NCBI GenBank assembly: GCA_903893315.1
Contig: CAITLU010000008.1
Span: 1-64,000 of the forward strand
From: an uncultured bacterium
GTDB taxonomy: Bacteria > Desulfobacterota > Binatia > UBA1149 > CAITLU01
Length of the DNA: 64,000 nucleotides
Direction of reading: 5' to 3'
The translations under genes were made by a program, and so were the position numbers. The notes beneath the pieces were generated by a model, which was given only the letters and a program-made list of their open reading frames with translations, was not told where the DNA came from and did not search any database. Shown here piece by piece: positions 9,706 to 17,191 of the stretch. Numbering within the stretch: the first letter of the stretch is position 1; each line of letters starts with the position of its first letter.

Positions 9706-9911
9706 AGAGATTTACTGATTCAGAGTTCGAGATAATGCGGTGCGGCAAGCGGCACGAGAGAGCGAACACGAGGATTCCCAACTGTTCGAGTCGGTCGCGC
9801 AGGGAAGCTCGCAGGCGCGGCGGCGCCACTGTGCCGGTGCGGTCGCTTGCGTCAGGGCGGTAGAGAGTCTTACCTGACGGTCTGCGCCGCGCTCATCGAG
9901 GAAGTAAAACA

Positions 9912-10577
9912 TTGTCAGACATCCCCAAAGCCTTTCACCTGACTGCGCAGGTCCAGAGCTACGTGGTCGGCCACTGTTCTCCGCTCGACGACGTGCAGAA
10001 GGCGCTGATCGCCGAGACCGAAGCTCTCGGCTTCGTCTCCATCATGCAGATCGCGCCCGAGCAGGGCGCGTTCATGGAGCAGTTCGCCCGTGCTCTCGGC
10101 GCAAGGCGTGTGATCGAAGTCGGCACGTTCACCGGTTACTCGGCCCTGTGCCTGGCCCGTGCCGTGGGTCCGGGCGGGACGATTCTGTGCTGCGACGTCA
10201 ACGAAGAATGGACCGCCGTGGGGCGCAAGTACTGGGAGCAGGCCGGGGTCGCAGATCGTATAGACCTGCGCATCGCCCCGGCCGCCGACACACTGGCGGC
10301 GCTTGCGGATGATCCGGTCTACGACCTTGCGTTCATCGACGCCGACAAGACCGGCTACCTTCGGTACTACGAAGAAATCCTCAAACGCCTGCGTCCGAAC
10401 GGAGTCATTCTGGTTGACAACGTTCTGTGGATGGGGACCGTCGTCGATCCGACGATGGACGGTGAAGACATCGTTGCCATCCGTGAGTTCAACGATTTCG
10501 TGGCCGGCGACTCGCGCGTCGAAGTCGCGATGTTGACGGTAGGTGACGGTCTGTCGTTGATTCGCAAGAAGGGCTGA
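9912..10577 (+). CDS. Class I SAM-dependent O-methyltransferase (Methyltransf_3, catechol/caffeoyl-CoA type)
   Basis: This is a 221-residue protein of normal length for the family. The SAM-binding motif VIEVGTFTGYSALCLARA lies near residues 73-90, AFIDADKTGYLRYYE carries the metal and substrate Asp residues near 139, and VDNVLWMGTV is the typical post-motif strand. The enzyme transfers a methyl group from SAM to a phenolic or similar hydroxyl in a divalent-metal-dependent reaction in the cytoplasm; the acceptor is unknown. It starts at TTG 9912, supported by GAGGAAG about 7 bases upstream and by the match of the next residues (SDIPKAFHL) to family N-termini. The 206-bp gap before it contains nothing recognisable. 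Confidence 0.87.
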   Translation: MSDIPKAFHLTAQVQSYVVGHCSPLDDVQKALIAETEALGFVSIMQIAPEQGAFMEQFARALGARRVIEVGTFTGYSALCLARAVGPGGTILCCDVNEEWTAVGRKYWEQAGVADRIDLRIAPAADTLAALADDPVYDLAFIDADKTGYLRYYEEILKRLRPNGVILVDNVLWMGTVVDPTMDGEDIVAIREFNDFVAGDSRVEVAMLTVGDGLSLIRKKG

Positions 10578-10616
10578 GCGGCAAGGCCTGACCGGAAAGG
10601 GGCGGGAGGTGAGAAC

Positions 10617-11840
10617 GTGCGACGTATAGGATGGTGGTTTCGTGATCGCGTAGCGGAACGTCCGGCGTGGATGAACGCGCTGATGTTGTTCGCCGCGGTA
10701 GAAGTATTCGCGTACTCGCCTTGGGATTTATTCTGCAAGTCCGTCGATGTCGATCAGGACGTCTGGCTGGGACTGGTGCTGACGGGATTGCCGGCCAAGG
10801 CTGGCGGCATCCTGCACTGGGCGGTGTACGCGCTGGGGCTCTACGGCTTCTTGCGGATGCGTCGTTGGATGTGGCCGTGGGCGTCGATCTACGTGGCCCA
10901 GGTGGCATTCGCGATGTTGGTGTGGCCGATTTCCCACGTCGGCGGTGCGCGCGGTTGGATTCTGGGAGTGGTTTCTTCGGCGGCGATCGGCGCCGTTGCC
11001 GTCGCCCTGTGGAGGGCGCGCAATCTCTTCAGCGTGCGCTCGCTCGCTTCGCCGCAGCGCTACGGCAAGTGGGCGGTCGTGACCGGCGCTTCTGCGGGAA
11101 TCGGCCTGGAGTTTGCCCGCGCGCTCGCCGCTCGGGGCTTCTCGTGCGTGCTGTGCGCGCGTCGCGAAGATCGCCTTCACGCCATCGCCAAGGAACTGGT
11201 CGCGACCTACGGCGTAGATGCGCGGGTTGTCGTTGTCGATCTCGCGCATCCTGACGGTCCCGATTTTCTGGCGAACGAAGTCGCCGACCTCGAAGTCGGC
11301 ATGCTCGTGAGCAATGCCGGGGTCGGCTATGCGGGCGCTTTCGAAAAACAGAATCTCGCGCGTCTTTGCGAGATGGTCGCGCTCAATTGCACGGCCAACG
11401 TGGCGTTGGTGTCGCGACTGCTCGGGCCGATGCTGGAGCGCGGCAGCGGAGCCATCGTGATTACCGGTTCGGTAGCCGGGCGTCAGCCGGTTCCGTACCA
11501 CGCCGTCTACTCCGCGACCAAAGGCTTCGAACTGTTGTTCGGAGAAGCTCTGTGGGCCGAGCTTCACGACAAGGGCATCGACGTGCTGGTGGTGCAGCCG
11601 GGTCCGGTGGCGACTGAATTCGAAGCGGTGGCAGGCGAGGCCAGAGCGCATCCGAGCGCCGACGAGAGCGCCGCATCGGTGGTTGCCTCTTCGCTGGCGG
11701 CGCTCGGCCATCAGCCTTCGGTGGTGACCGGTTGGCTTAATTGGATGCGCGCGAACGTCGGGCGGTTCTTTCCGCGTTCGACCGTCGCCCTCATCGCTGC
11801 CGATGTCATGGAGAACCAGACGCCGCGCAACATGCGCTGA
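10617..11840 (+). CDS. Short-chain dehydrogenase with an N-terminal four-helix membrane domain
   Basis: The 407-residue protein begins with about 135 residues that look like four membrane helices (MNALMLFAAVEVFAYSPW, AGGILHWAVYALGLYGF and two more). A complete SDR domain follows: nucleotide motif TGASAGIG near residue 160, NAGVGYAG, and the catalytic YSATK with Tyr298 and Lys302. The SDR part resembles DltE/SadA-type classical SDRs acting on lipophilic carbonyls. The GTG start at 10617 has a GGGAGGTGAG stretch just upstream. The membrane extension suggests work at the inner membrane on lipid or quinone-like substrates, which is an inference. Its 3' end overlaps the convergent mtgA gene by 35 bases. 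Confidence 0.82.
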   Translation: MRRIGWWFRDRVAERPAWMNALMLFAAVEVFAYSPWDLFCKSVDVDQDVWLGLVLTGLPAKAGGILHWAVYALGLYGFLRMRRWMWPWASIYVAQVAFAMLVWPISHVGGARGWILGVVSSAAIGAVAVALWRARNLFSVRSLASPQRYGKWAVVTGASAGIGLEFARALAARGFSCVLCARREDRLHAIAKELVATYGVDARVVVVDLAHPDGPDFLANEVADLEVGMLVSNAGVGYAGAFEKQNLARLCEMVALNCTANVALVSRLLGPMLERGSGAIVITGSVAGRQPVPYHAVYSATKGFELLFGEALWAELHDKGIDVLVVQPGPVATEFEAVAGEARAHPSADESAASVVASSLAALGHQPSVVTGWLNWMRANVGRFFPRSTVALIAADVMENQTPRNMR

Positions 11841-12558
11841 ACGTCGGCGAGATGCGTCGCAGGAACGAAGTGCCGCCGAGTCTCTTCATCTGCGAGAGGA
11901 TCCAGCGCTGGCGTTTCTTGACGTAGCCCGAAGGCTGGTCCACGCGCAGCGACTCGGGATCGGGCAGGACGGCCGCGAGTAATGCGGCCTCCTCGGCCGT
12001 GAGTTGGCTGGCGGGCTTCGAGAAGAAACGCCGCGACGCGGCTTCGGCTCCGTAGATCCGGTCGCCGAACTCCGCGACGTTCGCGTAGACCTCCAGGATG
12101 CGCAGCTTGGTCCAGCACAGTTCGAGCAGCATCGTCAGTCCGGCCTCGACACCTTTTCTGAAGTAGCTCCTGCCCGGCCACAGAAAGAGATTTTTCGCGA
12201 CTTGTTGGGTGAGCGTACTGGCGCCGCGAACGCTGCCGCCGCGGCGGTTGTGGTCGGCAGCTTGCTCGATTGCACGCAGGTCGAAGCCCGAATGTTCAGG
12301 GAAGCGCTGGTCTTCGGCGGCGATCACGGCGAGCAGCAGTTGCGGCGAGATTTCCTGCCGCGATTTCCACGTGTACGCGATCTTTGAGGGCCGATCTTCG
12401 GCGACGTGAGAGAAGCGGTCCTGAAGCATGAACGCCGTGGTGGGCGGCGGCAGCACTCCGAGGATTTCCACCACCGCGGCTGAAACCGCCGTCACCGCGA
12501 GCAGGACCTGCATGATCCAGGCGAGCACGCGACGCAGCGGGTGGCCGCTCAGCACCAC
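11806..12558 (-). CDS. mtgA: Monofunctional biosynthetic peptidoglycan transglycosylase
   Basis: This 250-residue protein has one N-terminal membrane helix (about residues 10-35) and a GT51 domain. The catalytic-Glu motif is AAEDQRFPEHSGFD, and the second motif GASTLTQQVAKNLFLWPGRS is nearly canonical. RKGVEAGLTMLLE and the downstream ILEVYANVAEFG motif complete the fold. It polymerises lipid II into glycan strands in the periplasm and lacks a transpeptidase domain, as expected for MtgA. The start is the GTG at 12558, with a second GTG one codon later. Its C-terminus runs 35 bases into the convergent SDR gene, and the last 15 residues are unlike the family and may be a neutral tail. Confidence 0.88.
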   Translation of the reverse strand: MVLSGHPLRRVLAWIMQVLLAVTAVSAAVVEILGVLPPPTTAFMLQDRFSHVAEDRPSKIAYTWKSRQEISPQLLLAVIAAEDQRFPEHSGFDLRAIEQAADHNRRGGSVRGASTLTQQVAKNLFLWPGRSYFRKGVEAGLTMLLELCWTKLRILEVYANVAEFGDRIYGAEAASRRFFSKPASQLTAEEAALLAAVLPDPESLRVDQPSGYVKKRQRWILSQMKRLGGTSFLRRISPTFSACCAASGSP

Positions 12559-12598
12559 GACGTTTCACCCGCGGCGTCGCGCTCCGGATGCACCGCGA

Positions 12599-13372
12599 TC
12601 AAAGACAGGTTGACGTACCGCCGTCGACCGGGATCACCGCGCCGGTCACGTAGGCGCCAGCGCGTGATGCGAGGTAGATGGCGATCCCCGCCATGTCCTC
12701 GGGCTCGCCTATGCGCCCGCGTGGTACCTGGGCGATGATCAAGTCGCCGAAGCGCTCGAGGGTTTCCTTCATCATCTTGCTCTGAAAGGGACCGGGGGCC
12801 ACCGCGTTGACGGTGATGTTGCTGCTGGCCAGTTGTTTGGCGAGCACCCGCGTCAGGTGATGCAGCGCAGCCTTGCTCGTCGAGTATGCGTAGGTTTCCA
12901 GGGACGGCGCGTGAAGGCCGTCGATCGAACCGATGTTGATGACGCGGGCCGGATCGTCGGCGGTGCCGGCCTTCTGGAGCAGCGGCAGCAATTCGCGGGT
13001 CAGGTTGAAGACTCCCTTGACGTTGGTGGCCAGCACTTTCTGGAAAGCCTCGTCGGTAGTGTCGGCCAGCGGCATGCCCCAGTTGGTTCCGGCGTTGTTG
13101 ACCAGGATGTCGAGCTTGGGTTCGCGCGCCGCGAACGCAGCGGCCAGAGCCTTGGTTCCGTCATCGGTGCCGACGTCGTCACCGCCGAGCGCGATGCAGG
13201 TACCGAACTTGGAAAGTTCGGCGGCGGTCTCTTCGCAGACCTGCCGTTTGCGTGACGCCACGTAAACCTTCGCCCCGTTCTCGACGAAGCCGCGCGCGAT
13301 CATGAGGCCGATGCCCCGCGATCCGCCGGTCACCAGCGCCACTTTGCCTTCGATCGAAAATAGATTTTTCAC
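12599..13372 (-). CDS. SDR oxidoreductase, RhlG/FabG-like
   Basis: This is a 257-residue classical SDR. The cofactor motif is TGGSRGIG at residues 16-23, NNAGTNWG follows, the catalytic YSTSK is near residue 160, and the C-terminal VPVDGG-type ending reads VIPVDGGTSTCL. The overall pattern (MKNLFSIEGKVALVTGGS) is close to RhlG-type 3-oxoacyl reductases that act on hydroxyacyl chains, but substrate class cannot be fixed from motifs. The GTG start at 13372 has GAGG in the preceding 12 bases. The DsbA/isomerase-like gene ends 30 bases upstream on the same strand, so the two are probably co-transcribed. Confidence 0.85.
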   Translation of the reverse strand: MKNLFSIEGKVALVTGGSRGIGLMIARGFVENGAKVYVASRKRQVCEETAAELSKFGTCIALGGDDVGTDDGTKALAAAFAAREPKLDILVNNAGTNWGMPLADTTDEAFQKVLATNVKGVFNLTRELLPLLQKAGTADDPARVINIGSIDGLHAPSLETYAYSTSKAALHHLTRVLAKQLASSNITVNAVAPGPFQSKMMKETLERFGDLIIAQVPRGRIGEPEDMAGIAIYLASRAGAYVTGAVIPVDGGTSTCL

Positions 13373-13402
13373 TGGACTTCCTCTCGTTGTTATTCGGCTT
13401 CG

Positions 13403-14014
13403 CTATCTTGCGAGCTTGCGTTCGAGCGCGTCGGCTACGAGCACCAGCCTGTCATTGCCGAAGTACATGTCTTCGGTGTCGACGAAGATGGTGGGTGAAC
13501 CGAAACCGCCGCGTGCGATCAGTTCGTCGGTGTTGCTTCGCAGGCGCTCCTTGTACGGCGGCGACGCGATCTTTTCGAGGAAGTCAGCCGGGTCAAGTCC
13601 GACTTGCGAAACGATCGCGGCCAGAACCTCGTCTTGCGAGATGTCCAGCAGGTCGCCCCAGTAGGCTTCGAATACGCGGCGCGTGTAGGCCGGCAGACAA
13701 CGCCGTTCCTCGGCCACGAACGCTCCGCGCATGGCCTTGGCGCTGTTGACCGGAAAGACCGCGGGCTGTCCGATCCTGAGACCGTAGAGACGGGCCCAGT
13801 CCTGGAGGTCCTTTATCGCGTAGCTGAGCTTTGGGAACACCGGATTGCGGCGTTGATCGTAGACGCTCTGGTTGACGGCGTTGAAGACACCGCCGACCAG
13901 GATCGGACGCCAGATCAGTTGAGCGCCGGCACCGGCCGCGACTTCCTCGATGCGGTGGAAGGCGAGGTACGTCCAGGGACTGGAACAATCGTAGAAGAAC
14001 TCCAGCTTCGTCAT
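13403..14014 (-). CDS. 2-hydroxychromene-2-carboxylate isomerase / DsbA-like thioredoxin-fold protein
   Basis: The 203-residue protein starts MTKLEFFYDCSSPW, a typical opening of the kappa-GST/HCCA isomerase family in which a CSSP motif replaces the CxxC of DsbA. IWRPILVGGVFNAVN and the late GSPTIFVD cis-Pro strand confirm the thioredoxin fold with an inserted helical domain. Family members use glutathione in isomerisation of aromatic degradation intermediates or act as general GSH transferases. The ATG at 14014 is preferred over an upstream in-frame ATG at 14119, because homology-like sequence begins there and GAAGG precedes it. It probably forms an operon with the SDR 30 bases downstream. 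Confidence 0.82.
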   Translation of the reverse strand: MTKLEFFYDCSSPWTYLAFHRIEEVAAGAGAQLIWRPILVGGVFNAVNQSVYDQRRNPVFPKLSYAIKDLQDWARLYGLRIGQPAVFPVNSAKAMRGAFVAEERRCLPAYTRRVFEAYWGDLLDISQDEVLAAIVSQVGLDPADFLEKIASPPYKERLRSNTDELIARGGFGSPTIFVDTEDMYFGNDRLVLVADALERKLAR

Positions 14015-14172
14015 CTGACCTTCGCGAACCCCCGTGCGTACGACTTTCAGGCGCGGCGACCCTGCCACGGCCGCGAGTTCGATCCCAGTCTTGATGTCGA
14101 TCGGTCGCGAGTTCCGCACCTTCCGCCTTCACCCTTGGCACCAGCGTTGCCCAGAGGCTATCGTGCGCGGCC

Positions 14173-14940
14173 ATGGCCAGAGAGAAACTCTGTTTTGTCG
14201 CCAGCGAAGCGACCGATGCCCAGCGAGCCTGGGCCGATCTGACCGCCCGCTACGGCAACGTTGCGGCCGACCGGGCCGACGTGATCGTCGCGCTCGGCGG
14301 TGACGGGTTCATGCTCGAGACCCTGCACGACTACATCCGCGCCCAGGTGCCGATCTACGGCATGAACAAGGGGACGGTCGGATTTCTGCTCAACGACTAT
14401 CAGGAAGACGCTTTGCCGGAGCGCATCCGCCGCGCCGTGCAGACTTCCATTCACCCGCTGGTGATGCGGGCGCTGCGCAGTGACGGACACAGCACCGAAG
14501 CGCTGGCCATCAACGAGGTCGCGCTTCTTCGTCAGACCCATCAGGCCGCCAAGGTACGCATCTCGATCGACGGCCAGGTACGGCTCGAAGAATTGGTCTG
14601 CGACGGCGTGCTGGTGGCGAGTCCGGCCGGCAGCACCGCCTACAACCTGTCGGCGCACGGGCCGATCCTGCCGCTGCGTTCGGGCTTGCTGGCGCTGACG
14701 CCGATCAGTGCGTTTCGGCCGCGGCGCTGGCGCGGCGCGCTGCTGCCGAGCGACGCCGAAGTGCGTTTCGAAATCCTCGACGCTGCCAAGCGTCCGGTGA
14801 GCGCAACTGCCGACGTGACCGAAGTGCGCGACGTGCACGAAGTGGTGATCCGCGAGGAGCGTTCGGTGCGCCTCGAACTGTTGTTCGATCCCGGACACGG
14901 TCTCGAAGAGCGCATCCTCAAGGAACAGTTCATACCGTAG
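14173..14940 (+). CDS. nadK: NAD kinase
   Basis: This 255-residue protein phosphorylates NAD+ to NADP+ with ATP or polyphosphate in the cytoplasm. The diagnostic GGDG lies in [14 protein letters not shown] near residue 42. The conserved NE of [10 protein letters not shown], the [17 protein letters not shown] loop and LTPISAF are all present and intact. The short N-terminus before the GGDG strand is usual for bacterial group I forms. It is the first gene of a same-strand run with the enoyl-CoA hydratase (38-base gap) and the MFS transporter. The divergent neighbour starts at 14014, so promoters for both lie in the intervening 158 bases. Confidence 0.93.
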   Translation: MAREKLCFVASEATDAQRAWADLTARYGNVAADRADVIVALGGDGFMLETLHDYIRAQVPIYGMNKGTVGFLLNDYQEDALPERIRRAVQTSIHPLVMRALRSDGHSTEALAINEVALLRQTHQAAKVRISIDGQVRLEELVCDGVLVASPAGSTAYNLSAHGPILPLRSGLLALTPISAFRPRRWRGALLPSDAEVRFEILDAAKRPVSATADVTEVRDVHEVVIREERSVRLELLFDPGHGLEERILKEQFIP

Positions 14941-14978
14941 CTGCCCGGTCCGGGCATCGGCCGCGAAAGGGATGGAAA

Positions 14979-15767
14979 ATGGCTTTTGAAGACATCGTGT
15001 TCGACAAGGCTGATCAGATCGCCTGGGTGACGATCAACCGCGAAGCCAAGGGCAACGCCTTTCGCGTCCAGACCGTGCGCGAGATGATCGACGCGCTGGA
15101 AGACGTGCGCCGCGACCCCGATATCCGCAGCGTCGTGATTACCGGTGCGGGCAACCGTTTTTTCTGTCTGGGCGGCGATCACGATCACGCCGAGCACGAG
15201 GACGACCGTCTTCACTACGGCAATGCATTCCCCGTGGTCGACCTTTACGACCTCATCGACAAACTCGCCAAGCCGGTGATCGCGATGGTCGGCGGTTTCG
15301 CGGTCGGCGGCGGCAACGTGCTGGCGCTGATGTGTGACCTGACGATCGCTTCGCGCACCGCCGCCTTCCGCCAGGTGGGACCGATGATGGGCAGCTTCGA
15401 TGCCGGTTTCGGCACCTGGTATCTCGAAGAAGCGGTAGGTCGCAAGAAAGCCAAAGAGATATGGATGCTCAATCGCAAGTACTCGGCCGACGAAGCGGCC
15501 GCGATGGGTCTCGTCAACGAAGTCGTCGAACCCGATCGGCTGCGCGCCCGTGTGACCGAAATATGCGGCGAATTGGCCGAGCGCGGACCGCAGGCGCTGG
15601 CGGCTCTGAAAGCCTCGTTCCATGCACGTCACGCAGGCGTGGCCGGACTTTCGCGCGTGTCGCTCGATCTGCTAACCCCGAACTACTATCGCAGCGAGGA
15701 GTCCAGGGAACTCGGCCGCGCGTTCGCCGAGCGCCGGAGTCCCGACAAGAGCAAGTTCCTGAAGTGA
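14979..15767 (+). CDS. Enoyl-CoA hydratase/isomerase family, MenB/BadI-like
   Basis: This is a 262-residue crotonase-fold protein. The oxyanion-hole segments are RFFCLGGDHDH and GGFAVGGGNVLAL. The stretch GSFDAGFGTWYLEEAVGRKK followed by AKEIWMLNRKYSADEA strongly resembles naphthoate synthase (MenB) and 2-ketocyclohexanecarboxyl-CoA hydrolase (BadI). That suggests C-C bond formation or cleavage on a CoA thioester rather than simple hydration. No other menaquinone genes are nearby, so a degradative BadI-type role is at least as likely; this part is inference. The stop TGA overlaps the MFS start as GTGA, so translation is coupled to a transporter that may carry the pathway's substrate. Confidence 0.85.
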   Translation: MAFEDIVFDKADQIAWVTINREAKGNAFRVQTVREMIDALEDVRRDPDIRSVVITGAGNRFFCLGGDHDHAEHEDDRLHYGNAFPVVDLYDLIDKLAKPVIAMVGGFAVGGGNVLALMCDLTIASRTAAFRQVGPMMGSFDAGFGTWYLEEAVGRKKAKEIWMLNRKYSADEAAAMGLVNEVVEPDRLRARVTEICGELAERGPQALAALKASFHARHAGVAGLSRVSLDLLTPNYYRSEESRELGRAFAERRSPDKSKFLK

Positions 15768-17053
15768 GTGAGGTCGGTGACAAGGCCGGTCTCCGCGCGC
15801 GCGAAGCCGTAGCCGCCATCGGTTGGCGCGGCAGTTCCAATTTCCTGCTTGCCGTCCTGGTGTTTGCCAACGTCATCAACTGGGCCGACCGTCAGGTCGT
15901 TCCGATTCTGTTCAGTTCCATTCGTCGCGATCTGTCACTTTCCGATACGCAGCTCGGCGTGATCGGCGGACTGGCGTTCTCGCTCATCTATGCCGTGTCG
16001 TCGTTCGTCTTCGGCTACTTTGCCGATCGCCGCTCGCGTCGCACGATCGTCGGCTTCGGGCTGTTGGCGTGGAGTCTGGCGACGGCGGCCTGCGGTTTCG
16101 CCACCGGTTTCTGGACGCTGTTTGCGGCGCGTTTTCTCACCGGCATTTCGGAAGCTTCTTTCTATCCGTGCGCGATGTCGCTGATCGCCGATGGATTCGC
16201 GGCCGATCGCCGCGGGCGTGCGGTCGGACTGCTCGGGGCGGCAGCGGCGGTGGGCGGCGGAGTCGGCGTGGGTCTTGGCGGGTATCTGGCCGACGCGATC
16301 GGTTGGCGCAGTGTCTTCTTCGTCTACGGTGCGGCCGGTGTGGTGCTGGCGCCGTTGGTACTGTTTTTGGTGGAGCCGGCCCGGCCGCCCGATGACGGTG
16401 AAGAAGAAGTTGCCCCGTGGCGCGCGATCAAAGACGTCATCGGCGATGTGCGCCTTCAGTGGGTGTGGCTCAGCGGCGCCCTGCTCCTCGCCGCGGTCAC
16501 GGGTTGGGCGGCGTGGACGCCGTCTTTCCTCCAGCGCGAACTGGCCTTGGATGCCACTACGGCAGGTCTTGTATTCGGTGCTTCCCAATTGGTAGGCGGG
16601 GTGGCCGGAAGTCTGATCGGCGGGCGTCTGGGCGATATGCACCGCTCGCGCAGGTTTGCCGGACAACTCGACGTGTCGGCGATTTCGGCGCTTCTGGCAG
16701 CGCCGCTGTTCGGCCTGGTATTGGTTGAAGAGTTTCCACTGTGGATCCTGATTTCAGGCAGCGTGCTCGGCTCGCTCGCGGTCTACGCGTATCTGCCGAG
16801 CCTGCAGACGGCCGTGGCCGAACTGGTTTCGCCAAAACGTCTCGGCATCACGTTCGCAGTGCACGTGCTGTTTCTGAGCGGAATCGGCGCGGCGGTAGGT
16901 CCTTTCATCGTCGGTTGGGTGTCGGATCTGACCGGCAATCTGCGCCTGGCCCTGTGTCTTCCCATCGTCGGGATTCTTCTGGCTGCAGGCGGCGCCGTGG
17001 TGGCGGGCCGCGTGATGCGTGCGCGTACTCCGCTGCTCGGCTCGGTGCGCTAG
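15764..17053 (+). CDS. MFS transporter, Spinster/anion-cation symporter type
   Basis: This 429-residue protein has twelve predicted membrane segments. The opening VFANVINWADRQVVPIL and the loop GYFADRRSRR between helices 2 and 3 are the standard MFS motif A region. FLTGISEASFYPCAMSLIAD matches the motif in helices 4-5 of Spinster-like and organic-anion members. The GTG start at 15764 overlaps the preceding stop by four bases, and upstream in-frame codons belong to the hydratase gene. Transport of an organic acid or lipid linked to the crotonase reaction is plausible but not shown. The substrate is unknown. Confidence 0.87.
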   Translation: MSEVGDKAGLRAREAVAAIGWRGSSNFLLAVLVFANVINWADRQVVPILFSSIRRDLSLSDTQLGVIGGLAFSLIYAVSSFVFGYFADRRSRRTIVGFGLLAWSLATAACGFATGFWTLFAARFLTGISEASFYPCAMSLIADGFAADRRGRAVGLLGAAAAVGGGVGVGLGGYLADAIGWRSVFFVYGAAGVVLAPLVLFLVEPARPPDDGEEEVAPWRAIKDVIGDVRLQWVWLSGALLLAAVTGWAAWTPSFLQRELALDATTAGLVFGASQLVGGVAGSLIGGRLGDMHRSRRFAGQLDVSAISALLAAPLFGLVLVEEFPLWILISGSVLGSLAVYAYLPSLQTAVAELVSPKRLGITFAVHVLFLSGIGAAVGPFIVGWVSDLTGNLRLALCLPIVGILLAAGGAVVAGRVMRARTPLLGSVR

Positions 17054-17191
17054 TGCCGGGCCTTGCACGTGACCGCGAGGTGCGTGGCGCCAATAGCGCT
17101 CACGGCGTCGCGGGAGCCATGACACGTGGAGCTGAGATCGAGGAGACACGGCGTCAGCTGACCCGAGCGGTGCCGCGCGTGTCGATCTGCG

